This document shows, piece after piece, positions 1 to 6,097 of a stretch of 15,432 nucleotides of DNA. Position 1 is the stretch's first letter, and every line of letters starts with the position of its first letter. Source of the stretch: Erysipelotrichaceae bacterium (GTDB taxonomy: Bacteria > Bacillota_I > Bacilli_A > Erysipelotrichales > Coprobacillaceae); NCBI GenBank assembly GCA_021202205.1, contig JAJQDJ010000269.1, forward strand, positions 1 through 15,432. The letters run 5' to 3'. Position numbers and translations under genes: made by a program. The notes under the pieces were generated by a model, which was given only the letters and a program-made list of their open reading frames with translations, did not search any database and was not told where the DNA came from.

Positions 1-1
1 T

Positions 2-46
2 TGATACTAAAATAGGCCTGTAAAATGGACAGTTAAATAAAAAAGA
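2..46. other. possible IS3-type element end (remnant)
   Basis: This AT-rich stretch holds no ORF. It starts with TG and contains a TGGACAGT motif at about 27-34, resembling the left terminal repeats of IS3/IS150-family elements, which begin TG and carry a (T)TGGACA block. If so, the element's interior should lie to the right. No transposase is there, only a hairpin and then the truncated decarboxylase gene, so this would be a remnant. The family assignment rests on remembered resemblance and is weak; no matching inverted repeat or target duplication is visible. Confidence 0.25.
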
Positions 47-68
47 CCCTTTCTCATTTTGAGAAGGG
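38..68 (-). terminator. orphan minus-strand hairpin with U-tract
   Basis: Positions 47-56 (CCCTTTCTCA) pair with 60-68 (TGAGAAGGG), leaving one bulged T and a TTT loop. Read on the minus strand, the stem is followed by TCTTTTTTATTT, the form of an intrinsic terminator. Nothing coding on the minus strand lies just upstream of it (only the antisense of the decarboxylase gene), so it ends no visible gene. It fits a terminator carried by a lost mobile element. Confidence 0.45.
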
Positions 69-1411
69 GAATGTCACCAAATCTTAACTTAATGACATTG
101 GGTCCTGCCATGATTTTTAATAATGTTAAGGGACATAGCGATGCTAAAGTTATTATTGGTGTTATGGCTAGTAGAGAAAGAGTTGGAAAAATCCTTAATT
201 GTGATACTAAAATATTAGGTTTCTTATTAAAAGATTCTGTTAAAAATCCTGTGCCACCTGTTGTAATTCCTAATGATCAAGCTAAATGCCAGGAATTAAA
301 GTATTATGCAGATGATCCTGATTTTGATATCAGAAAATTAAAACCTGCACCGACTAATACACCTGAAGATGCTGGCCCTTATATTACATTAGGTATGTGC
401 TATGCTCATAATCCTGATACAGGAGAATCTGATGTTACGATTCATCGTATGTGTTTACAATCAAAAGATGAAATATCTATTTTCTTAAAACCAGGAGCAA
501 GACATATTGTCTATTTTAGAGAAGTTGCTGAAGCAAAAGGCGAAGCCTTACCTATTTCTATTAGTATTGGTGTTGATCCTGCTATTGAAATTGGATCATG
601 TTTTGAAGCCCCAACTACACCATTAGGTTATGATGAATTACAAGTAGCCGGTGCTATTAGAAATAAACCCGTTGAATTAGTTCAATGTTTAACTATTGAT
701 GAAAGAGCTATTGCCAATGCTGAATATGTTATTGAAGGAGAAATCCTACCATATAAACGTATAAGAGAAGATATCAATTCTAATACTGGCAAGGCTATGC
801 CAGTATTTCCTGGATATTGTGGTCCTGCTAATCCTGAGCTTCCAATTATTAAGGTTAAAGCCTTGACTACAAGAAAAAATCCAATTATGCAAACATGTAT
901 TGGTCCTAGTGAAGAACATGTTTCCATGGCTGGTATTCCTACAGAAGCTAGTATTTTGACTATGATTGATAAAGCTATGCCAGGTAAGTTGTTAAATGTT
1001 TATTATGCTTCATGTGGTGGAGGAAAATATGTTGCTGTTTTACAATTTAAAAAATCTATTCCATCTGATGAAGGTCGTCAAAGACAAGCTGCATTACTTG
1101 CTTTCAGTGCTTTTGCTGAATTAAAACATGTTTTCTTAGTTGATGAAGATGTTGATCCATTTGATATGTCAGATGTTATGTGGGCTATGACGACAAGATT
1201 TCAGGCAGATACTGATTTAATTACTATTCCTGGTGTTCAATGCCATCCATTAGATCCATCTAATCAACCTGCTTACTCTTCTCATATTCGTGCAAGTGGC
1301 GTAGCCTGCAAAGCAATCTTTGATTGTACCGTTCCTTTTGATCAAAAAGATCGTTTTGAAAGAGCAAAATTCCAGGAAGTTGATCCAACACATTGGCTAA
1401 AGGATTATTAA
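59..1411 (+). CDS. lpdC: gallate decarboxylase, UbiD family, LpdC-like, 5'-truncated
   Basis: Prenyl-FMN-dependent non-oxidative decarboxylase of the UbiD family. The closest remembered relative is Lactobacillus plantarum LpdC, which turns gallate (and protocatechuate) into pyrogallol (catechol) in the cytoplasm. Shared blocks include GPAMIFNNVKG (15-25), PAPTNTPEDAGPYIT (97-110), DVTIHRM (125-131), NTGKAMPVFPGY (242-253), GPSEEHVSMAGIPTEASIL (282-300) and the C-terminal VPFD-KDRFERAKF. LpdC is about 490 residues; only 450 codons are open here and homology starts close to the first codon, so roughly the first 40-45 residues (the usual DLR...GEL...VDP segment) are missing. The frame is closed by TAA at 38-40. 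The TTG at 59 lies inside a hairpin and no proper ribosome binding site precedes it; the alternative ATG at 71 has a purine run only one base away. The gene overlaps nothing but sits one base before lpdB, as a two-gene operon. It may be a pseudogene; the remainder is undamaged. Confidence 0.85.
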   Translation: MRRGMSPNLNLMTLGPAMIFNNVKGHSDAKVIIGVMASRERVGKILNCDTKILGFLLKDSVKNPVPPVVIPNDQAKCQELKYYADDPDFDIRKLKPAPTNTPEDAGPYITLGMCYAHNPDTGESDVTIHRMCLQSKDEISIFLKPGARHIVYFREVAEAKGEALPISISIGVDPAIEIGSCFEAPTTPLGYDELQVAGAIRNKPVELVQCLTIDERAIANAEYVIEGEILPYKRIREDINSNTGKAMPVFPGYCGPANPELPIIKVKALTTRKNPIMQTCIGPSEEHVSMAGIPTEASILTMIDKAMPGKLLNVYYASCGGGKYVAVLQFKKSIPSDEGRQRQAALLAFSAFAELKHVFLVDEDVDPFDMSDVMWAMTTRFQADTDLITIPGVQCHPLDPSNQPAYSSHIRASGVACKAIFDCTVPFDQKDRFERAKFQEVDPTHWLKDY

Positions 1412-1412
1412 G

Positions 1413-1970
1413 ATGAAAAAGATTATTGTTGGTATTTCTGGTGCAAGTGGCATGCCTTTGGCTTATCACTTATTAGAAGAATTAAAAAAGCATGATATAG
1501 AAATACATTTGGTTATGAGTCGAAGTGCTTTAATAACTATTCCTTATGAATGTGAACATTCTGTTGAAGAATTTTATAATTTAGCGAATGTTGTTTATGA
1601 TTATTCAAATATTGGGGCTGCAATTGCTAGTGGAACGTTTCAGGTGGTCGGTATGATTATTATTCCTTGTTCTATGAAAACTGTAGCGGGCTTGGCTCAT
1701 GGTTATTCAGATAACTTATTATTAAGAGCTGGAGATGTAATGATTAAAGAAAAAAGAAAGCTTATCTTAGTAACAAGAGAAGCTCCTTTATCTCCTATTC
1801 ATCTAGATAATCTTTCTTATTTATCAAAATTAAGCAATATATATATTATTCCTCCTGTTTTATCTTATTATAATCATCCTCAAACCATAGAAGATATGGA
1901 AACCCATTTAATAGGTAAAATCTTATCTCCATTTGATATTCAAGTAGATGATTTTAAAACATGGAAATAA
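1413..1970 (+). CDS. lpdB: UbiX-family flavin prenyltransferase, LpdB-like
   Basis: Makes prenylated FMN from FMN and dimethylallyl phosphate, the cofactor that UbiD-type decarboxylases need. The 185 residues match the family length (about 185-195). The flavin-binding GISGASG is at 7-13, followed by IASGTF (71-76), PCSMKT (85-90), GYSDNLLLRA (97-106), REAPLS (122-127) and PPVLSYYNHPQTI (147-159), all standard UbiX landmarks in order. The ATG follows the lpdC stop by one base, with AAAGGA inside the end of lpdC as ribosome binding site, so the pair is translationally linked. Firmicutes lack ubiquinone, so a role with a catabolic decarboxylase is more likely than quinone synthesis. The last 17 bases overlap the 3' end of the convergent LysR gene. 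If the truncated decarboxylase is dead, this enzyme could still serve another UbiD protein. Confidence 0.93.
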   Translation: MKKIIVGISGASGMPLAYHLLEELKKHDIEIHLVMSRSALITIPYECEHSVEEFYNLANVVYDYSNIGAAIASGTFQVVGMIIIPCSMKTVAGLAHGYSDNLLLRAGDVMIKEKRKLILVTREAPLSPIHLDNLSYLSKLSNIYIIPPVLSYYNHPQTIEDMETHLIGKILSPFDIQVDDFKTWK

Positions 1971-2802
1971 AATCCTGTATACATGATTTATGAGATGGTA
2001 AATAATATAGATATATATTACCATATACCTCTTTAGATAGTGTATGCATACATAAATTAGATAAATGATACATCGATAATGTCTTTTCCATAACAAAAGC
2101 AACATTATAATCTTTAAGTGATGATAAGATTGTTTCTAATCGACCATATCGAATATGTGTTGGATGAAAATTCAATTTATCAAACTCTTCTAGAGCAATA
2201 TGAGCAATTGTTGTATATTGTGGTGGTAATAATATTTCATTATTTTTAAAATCTAGTATTGATACTTCGTCATAAGAAGAAAGTGGATGTTTATAAGAAG
2301 TGACAGCTGTTAATTTATCTTTATAAAGAAGAATCTTATTATAATTTAGTAAATCCATATGACCTCTTAAAATATAGATATCATATTGATTATTTAACAT
2401 ACTTTGAATATCTCTTTCTTCTATTTCATCTATTTCAACATGATAAGAAGGGTATTGAGTATTAAAATTATCTAATTTTGATGACAAATTATATTGTGAT
2501 AATATTGGTAACATAGCTATATGTATTGTATTTTGAGTATTATCTTTTAATACATCTAAATGATTCATCATTTGATTATAATCTTTAAGAAGAATCTTAG
2601 CATCTTGATAGAATTGCTCACCTGCTTTGGTTAATGTTATTTGTCGATGAGTTCTATCGAATAAAAGAGTATCTAATTCATTTTCTAATTTTATAATATG
2701 TTTAGATAAAGAAGATTGAGTTATATGTAATTCAAATGCCGCATGAGAAAATGTTTTATATTGACATATAGCACAAAAATACTGTATTTGATCAATAGTC
2801 AT
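1954..2802 (-). CDS. LysR-family transcriptional regulator, TanR-like by context
   Basis: A 282-residue LysR-type regulator. The N-terminal winged helix-turn-helix spans about 4-62 (QIQYFCAICQYKTFSHAA, then TQSSLSKHI and the LTKAGEQFY end of the wing); the rest is an effector-binding domain of normal length. The ATG at 2802 is chosen over the in-frame GTG at 2811 because that GTG forms part of the AGGTG ribosome binding site. The gene lies between the decarboxylase pair and the lpdD-tannase pair, converging with the former (17-base 3' overlap, no terminator) and diverging from the latter with only 40 bases between start codons. In lactobacilli a LysR protein (TanR) controls tannase and lpd genes, so gallate or a related phenol is the likely inducer. 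That role is inferred from position, not from the sequence of the effector domain. Confidence 0.88.
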   Translation of the reverse strand: MTIDQIQYFCAICQYKTFSHAAFELHITQSSLSKHIIKLENELDTLLFDRTHRQITLTKAGEQFYQDAKILLKDYNQMMNHLDVLKDNTQNTIHIAMLPILSQYNLSSKLDNFNTQYPSYHVEIDEIEERDIQSMLNNQYDIYILRGHMDLLNYNKILLYKDKLTAVTSYKHPLSSYDEVSILDFKNNEILLPPQYTTIAHIALEEFDKLNFHPTHIRYGRLETILSSLKDYNVAFVMEKTLSMYHLSNLCMHTLSKEVYGNIYLYYLPSHKSCIQDFISMF

Positions 2803-2842
2803 TTTTATCACCTAATATAAGTATATCACAAAAAGGAGCAAT
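2803..2842. promoter_or_regulatory. divergent control region of LysR and lpdD-tannase
   Basis: Only 40 bases separate the LysR start from the lpdD start. Two direct copies of TATCAC lie 18 bases apart (2806-2811 and 2824-2829), with the A/T block TAATATAAGTA between them. AAAGGAG (2832-2838) is the lpdD ribosome binding site and AGGTG (complement of 2809-2813) that of the LysR gene. No promoter with both good boxes was found, so the -35 regions and operator probably extend into the LysR coding sequence. Divergent LysR pairs usually share such a region. Confidence 0.4.
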
Positions 2843-3169
2843 ATGAGAAAAATAGAAATAAAAAGCGAATTGAAATCAATGGGAAAAGATAAAGTTATTC
2901 TTGTTCAAAATGAAAACGGACATATCGGTAGTGTTGTAACAGGAGACCCATATATCAAAGATAACAAGGTTCATGTCACCATGAATACCTATAACAGGTT
3001 AACCCATAAAGATGATATAGTAGCAAGAATGTATGTAGAAAAAGCTGTGTTAAAATATCGATGTGTTGTCACATGTATATGTGGCATACACATTGATAAT
3101 ATTACAAATGAAGAAATGAATGAAGTTATGAAAATTGTAAAGAAAGATATTGAGGAACTATTAAAATGA
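2843..3169 (+). CDS. lpdD: LpdD-like protein, putative prenyl-FMN chaperone
   Basis: A 108-residue cytosolic protein without signal peptide or membrane segment. Conserved-looking blocks are NGHIGSVVTGDPY (25-37), LTHKDD (53-58) and VVTCICGIHIDNIT (75-88), which resemble the small LpdD subunit encoded with gallate decarboxylase in L. plantarum. Proteins of that family have been described as prenylated-flavin chaperones that help load the cofactor into UbiD-type enzymes. The start ATG has AAAGGAG four bases upstream. Its TGA overlaps the ATG of the tannase gene (ATGA), so the two are translationally coupled. Here the gene is separated from lpdC-lpdB by the LysR gene but points the same way. Assignment is from remembered motifs plus the surrounding genes; a generic hypothetical label would be the fallback. 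Confidence 0.72.
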   Translation: MRKIEIKSELKSMGKDKVILVQNENGHIGSVVTGDPYIKDNKVHVTMNTYNRLTHKDDIVARMYVEKAVLKYRCVVTCICGIHIDNITNEEMNEVMKIVKKDIEELLK

Positions 3170-4491
3170 AATTAAATGAATACACAATTAAAGAATGTAC
3201 TTTCAATGATTTAACTGTTACCTATCGAGAATATAGCAACGTAACTTATGTAAAAAATCCAATACATGATATGCAAAAAATGAACATCTATGTTCCTACT
3301 GCATATTACGAAGATAAAAGTATCAATGAATATAATAAAAATAATGCACCTATTTTTATGCCTAATGCAGTGGGTGGTTATCGTTATGGGCCTATTCAAG
3401 ATCCAGAAAATGATAATAAACATCATACAATCAGTGCTGCTTTAACTCATGGTTATATTGTGGTTTCTCCTTTTATTAGAGGAAGGGGTGTAGATGATGG
3501 ATTAGCTCCTGCATTTATTGTAGATTATAAGGCTGCTGTAAGATTTATAAGAAGCATAAAAGATGAATTACCAGGTGATGTACAAAAGATTATTACCAAT
3601 GGAACAAGCGCTGGTGGAGCTTTGTCTGCATTAATTGGTATGACTGGTAATCATAAAGATTATCAAAAGTATTTAGATGAAATTGATGCCTATGATGAAG
3701 ATGATGCAATCTATGGTGCATCTTGTTATTGTCCTATCACAAATTTAGATCATGCTGATATGGCCTATGAATGGCAATTTAGTAACGTTTATAGTGTACA
3801 TCGTAAGAATATGAAAAATGAAGGTGGTAGACCAACATTCTCTATGGTTGATGAAGATATGACAAATGATGAAATAAAAGTATCAAAAGATTTAGAAAAG
3901 TTATTTCCATCATATGTCAATTCTTTAAATCTTAAAGACAAAGATGGTAATCCTCTCACATTAGATGAAAATGGTAATGGCCCATTTAAAGAATATATAA
4001 AAAGCTTAGTCATTGATGCTGGAAACAAGGCTCATGCTCAAAATATTTCCTGGGCAATATATGAAGGTCATAAAATTGTAGATATTGATTACTTAGCATA
4101 TTGTAAAGATATAACAAGAATGAAAAATGCTCCAGCCTTCGATAATCTAGAACTTCATAGTCCAGAAAACGACGAATTCCATAATCAGCATTTTACAGAT
4201 TATAGCTACAAACATAGTTTGGTTAATGGTACTAAAACAAAAGAAGAATATATTAAATTAATGAATCCAATGTACTATTTAGATGACAAAAATGTCACTA
4301 AGACAAAACATTGGCGTATTAGACATGGTAGTGTAGATAGAGATACATCATTATCTATTTCAGCAATACTAGCTTTATCTTTGATGAATAGAGGATTTGA
4401 AGTTGACTATGCAAGTCCATGGAATACTCCACATAGTGGTGATTATGATTTGAATGAATTGTTTGCATGGATTGATGAAATTTGCAAATAA
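3166..4491 (+). CDS. tanB: tannase (tannin acylhydrolase), TanB-like, intracellular
   Basis: Alpha/beta-hydrolase that cleaves galloyl ester bonds of gallotannins and alkyl gallates, releasing gallate. It matches L. plantarum TanB along its length (441 against about 469 residues): PIFMPNAVGGY (62-72), APAFIVDYKAA (114-124), nucleophile motif GTSAGG (146-151, Ser148), YCPI-NL-HADMAYEWQF (188-205), KHWRIRHG (381-388), PHSGDYDL (422-429). The catalytic triad is Ser148, Asp391 and His423. The galloyl-binding trio known from the TanB structure (Lys343, Glu357, Asp421) is present as Lys320, Glu334 and Asp393 with the same spacing. There is no signal peptide, so the enzyme is cytoplasmic and acts on imported small galloyl esters. 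The start overlaps the lpdD stop; TGAGGA lies nine bases upstream. A strong terminator follows. No frameshift or missing residue seen. Confidence 0.93.
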   Translation: MKLNEYTIKECTFNDLTVTYREYSNVTYVKNPIHDMQKMNIYVPTAYYEDKSINEYNKNNAPIFMPNAVGGYRYGPIQDPENDNKHHTISAALTHGYIVVSPFIRGRGVDDGLAPAFIVDYKAAVRFIRSIKDELPGDVQKIITNGTSAGGALSALIGMTGNHKDYQKYLDEIDAYDEDDAIYGASCYCPITNLDHADMAYEWQFSNVYSVHRKNMKNEGGRPTFSMVDEDMTNDEIKVSKDLEKLFPSYVNSLNLKDKDGNPLTLDENGNGPFKEYIKSLVIDAGNKAHAQNISWAIYEGHKIVDIDYLAYCKDITRMKNAPAFDNLELHSPENDEFHNQHFTDYSYKHSLVNGTKTKEEYIKLMNPMYYLDDKNVTKTKHWRIRHGSVDRDTSLSISAILALSLMNRGFEVDYASPWNTPHSGDYDLNELFAWIDEICK

Positions 4492-4500
4492 TATAATTAA

Positions 4501-4532
4501 GGCAATATTTTTTAACAAATATTGTCTTTTTT
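4501..4532 (+). terminator. intrinsic terminator of lpdD-tannase operon
   Basis: GGCAATATTT (4501-4510) pairs with AAATATTGTC (4517-4526), a 10-bp stem with one G-T pair and a TTTAAC loop, followed by six T (4527-4532). It starts nine bases after the tannase stop. Confidence 0.9.
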
Positions 4533-4540
4533 GATATAAT
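4512..4540 (+). promoter_or_regulatory. sigma-A-type promoter of HAD gene inside the terminator
   Basis: TTAACA (4512-4517, five of six matches to TTGACA) and a perfect TATAAT (4535-4540) are 17 bases apart. The -35 box lies in the loop and start of the 3' arm of the tannase terminator. Transcription would start near 4547, right at the AGGTGA ribosome binding site, giving a leader of about ten bases. Confidence 0.75.
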
Positions 4541-4557
4541 CAATATAGGTGATCAAA

Positions 4558-5115
4558 ATGAAAGTGATATTTTTAGATATTGATGGTGTAATGCAGCCAT
4601 TCTATAATACGAACCGTATTCGTTGTGATTTAGATAAAGTCGTAAAAGATGTTGTTGATAAGTTTAATGATGAAAGTTATTATGATATGAATAAAATCGA
4701 CGTTGCTGCATTATGTCTAGATTGGCAACAGGAAGCTATTGATTATTTAAAAGAATTAATAAAACAAACAGATGCGAAAATAGTATTATCTACAGGATGG
4801 CGTTATCTTGGATATGATTATATGGTTAAATTATTAAAAATTCACAGTTTAGATCAATATGTTATTGGTCAAACTGACTTTTATCATAATATTGAAATTC
4901 CTGAACAATATCATATTAATCCAGATAGTCAACTATTTATGTTTACTTATCAAAGAGTAATTGAAATTCTGGATTATGTTAGACTTAACGATATTGATAA
5001 TTATGTAGCCTTAGATGATATGGATTTACATCAATTGGTGAATCATTTTGTTCATATTACTGATGGATATTTTAATGAAGAAAATTATAAAAAAGCCTTA
5101 AAAATATTAAAGTAG
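4558..5115 (+). CDS. HAD-superfamily phosphatase-like protein (HAD_SAK type)
   Basis: A 185-residue cytosolic protein of the HAD fold. Motif I is VIFLDIDGVMQP (3-14) with nucleophile Asp7 and acid Asp9. Motif II is IVLSTGWR (76-83), and the acidic motif near the C-terminus is VALDDMDL (150-157). This arrangement, with the LSTGWR form and no large cap, resembles the HAD domains first noted in Swiss-army-knife RNA-repair proteins; free-standing versions are common in Firmicutes and have no settled substrate. The ATG at 4558 is preferred to the in-frame GTG at 4549 because that GTG lies within the AGGTGA ribosome binding site. It is a single-gene transcript with its own promoter and terminator, so it is probably not part of the tannin pathway. 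A nucleotidase or sugar phosphatase role cannot be excluded. Confidence 0.8.
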   Translation: MKVIFLDIDGVMQPFYNTNRIRCDLDKVVKDVVDKFNDESYYDMNKIDVAALCLDWQQEAIDYLKELIKQTDAKIVLSTGWRYLGYDYMVKLLKIHSLDQYVIGQTDFYHNIEIPEQYHINPDSQLFMFTYQRVIEILDYVRLNDIDNYVALDDMDLHQLVNHFVHITDGYFNEENYKKALKILK

Positions 5116-5141
5116 AAACATCATTGTGTTTCTACTTTTTT
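5111..5141. terminator. bidirectional terminator between HAD and ROK genes
   Basis: A perfect 10-bp stem, AGTAGAAACA (5111-5120) with TGTTTCTACT (5127-5136), has a 6-base loop and a T-run on the plus strand (5136-5141). On the minus strand the stem is followed by the T-rich complement of 5101-5110. Stop codons of both convergent genes lie inside the hairpin: TAG at 5113-5115 (plus) and TGA at 5121-5123 (minus). Confidence 0.88.
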
Positions 5142-6029
5142 ATATGTTTGTATATGTTGATATAATGCACCAATAAGATTGGCATCATTTCTAAAATGAC
5201 AAGGTACTATTTCAGGTTTAAAAACTCCAAATCCCAAATGATCAAATATATTATCTAAATTCTTTTGAATCAATTCAATCAATAATGGTTGAACACTGAT
5301 TCCTCCACCAATAGCGACTTTTTCACAATCAAAAATAATATGAACATTAAATATTTGTGTGGCGACTTCAAAAGCAAATTGATTAATACCTTCCATCACT
5401 TTTTCATTACCATTATTAGCCAACTCAAATATTTCAAACCCACTATATTCTTCATCTGTCTCTAATTGTTCCTGCACTCTTGCCAGTAATCCCGTAATAC
5501 CATTACGTGTAGACCAGGCACTATCCCAGGTTAAAGCATCATGAAAATCTGTTTTGATAAATGAAAATTCTCCAGCACTAAAATGTTTTCCAGTATGAAC
5601 TTGGTGATCCTTAATCAAGCATCCACCAATACCAGTTCCAAGTATAACAACTGCACCATCTTGAATATCTTGTAGACTACCATAACCAATTTCTGCATTA
5701 GCAGCACATTTAGCGTCATTACCAATAGTCATATTTATTGGACATCTTTGTTGTAATAATTCTACAGTATTTAAATCTGCAATATAACGAAGGGCTCCTC
5801 CTGTATATTGATAACCTTTATCAGGATCAATAATACCTGGCATACTCATAGCTATACCTTTAATATTATCTTTGTATTTGTCATAAATTTTACCTATTGT
5901 TTCTACAAAATTATCTAATGTATCCAAAGGTGTAGGAACACTGGATTTTTCTACAATGGTTAAATCTTCCTGAATAAGTGCATATTTAATAGCACTACCA
6001 CCAACATCAAATGTTAAATATGTATTCAT
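5121..6029 (-). CDS. ROK-family sugar kinase, beta-glucoside-kinase-like
   Basis: A 302-residue ROK kinase that phosphorylates a sugar at a hydroxyl with ATP in the cytoplasm. Seen are the phosphate-binding DVGGSAIK (8-15), the catalytic-Asp motif IGNDAKCAANAE (102-113, Asp105), the second phosphate motif GTGIGG (131-136) and AGEFSF (152-157), then the adenosine-side VAIGGGIS. There is no N-terminal DNA-binding domain, so it is a kinase rather than a repressor. The zinc-binding cysteine cluster of glucokinase-type ROK proteins is absent and the usual EXGH histidine is replaced (AGEFSF), as in the beta-glucoside kinase (BglK) subgroup. The start is well supported by AGGAGGT six to seven bases upstream. 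No sugar transporter or glycosidase is next to it, so the substrate stays open: beta-glucoside, glucose or an N-acyl sugar are possible. Confidence 0.88.
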   Translation of the reverse strand: MNTYLTFDVGGSAIKYALIQEDLTIVEKSSVPTPLDTLDNFVETIGKIYDKYKDNIKGIAMSMPGIIDPDKGYQYTGGALRYIADLNTVELLQQRCPINMTIGNDAKCAANAEIGYGSLQDIQDGAVVILGTGIGGCLIKDHQVHTGKHFSAGEFSFIKTDFHDALTWDSAWSTRNGITGLLARVQEQLETDEEYSGFEIFELANNGNEKVMEGINQFAFEVATQIFNVHIIFDCEKVAIGGGISVQPLLIELIQKNLDNIFDHLGFGVFKPEIVPCHFRNDANLIGALYQHIQTYKKVETQ

Positions 6030-6070
6030 AATCTACCTCCTGATATTATTTTACAACAAGAATTGTCATA

Positions 6071-6097
6071 AGAAAAGAACTAACAAGTGTTAGTTCT
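6071..6097 (-). terminator. intrinsic terminator of the giant activase gene
   Basis: AGAACTAACA (6076-6085) and TGTTAGTTCT (6088-6097) form a perfect inverted repeat with a two-base centre (in practice a 9-bp stem and 4-base loop). On the minus strand it is followed by TTTTCTT. The stop codon of the activase gene (complement of 6096-6098) lies at the stem base. It stands between that gene and the ROK gene, so the kinase is probably not co-transcribed with it at full level. Confidence 0.82.

Noticed and set aside
59..1970. UbiD/UbiX pair as ubiquinone biosynthesis genes
   Set aside because: Low-GC anaerobic Firmicutes do not make ubiquinone, and the UbiD-type protein matches gallate decarboxylase blocks and lies by a tannase.
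1993..2024. Inverted repeat ATGGTAA...TTACCAT as terminator between lpdB and the LysR gene
   Set aside because: It lies inside the LysR coding sequence, has a long AT-only centre and no T-run on either strand.
2803..2811. GTG start of the LysR gene at 2811
   Set aside because: The GTG belongs to the AGGTG ribosome binding site of the ATG at 2802, and LysR proteins normally begin at that point.
4549..4557. GTG start of the HAD gene at 4549
   Set aside because: It overlaps the AGGTGA ribosome binding site; MKVIFLDIDG from 4558 is the usual HAD start.
5121..6029. ROK protein as transcriptional repressor
   Set aside because: The N-terminal helix-turn-helix domain is absent; the protein begins directly with the ATP-binding motif.
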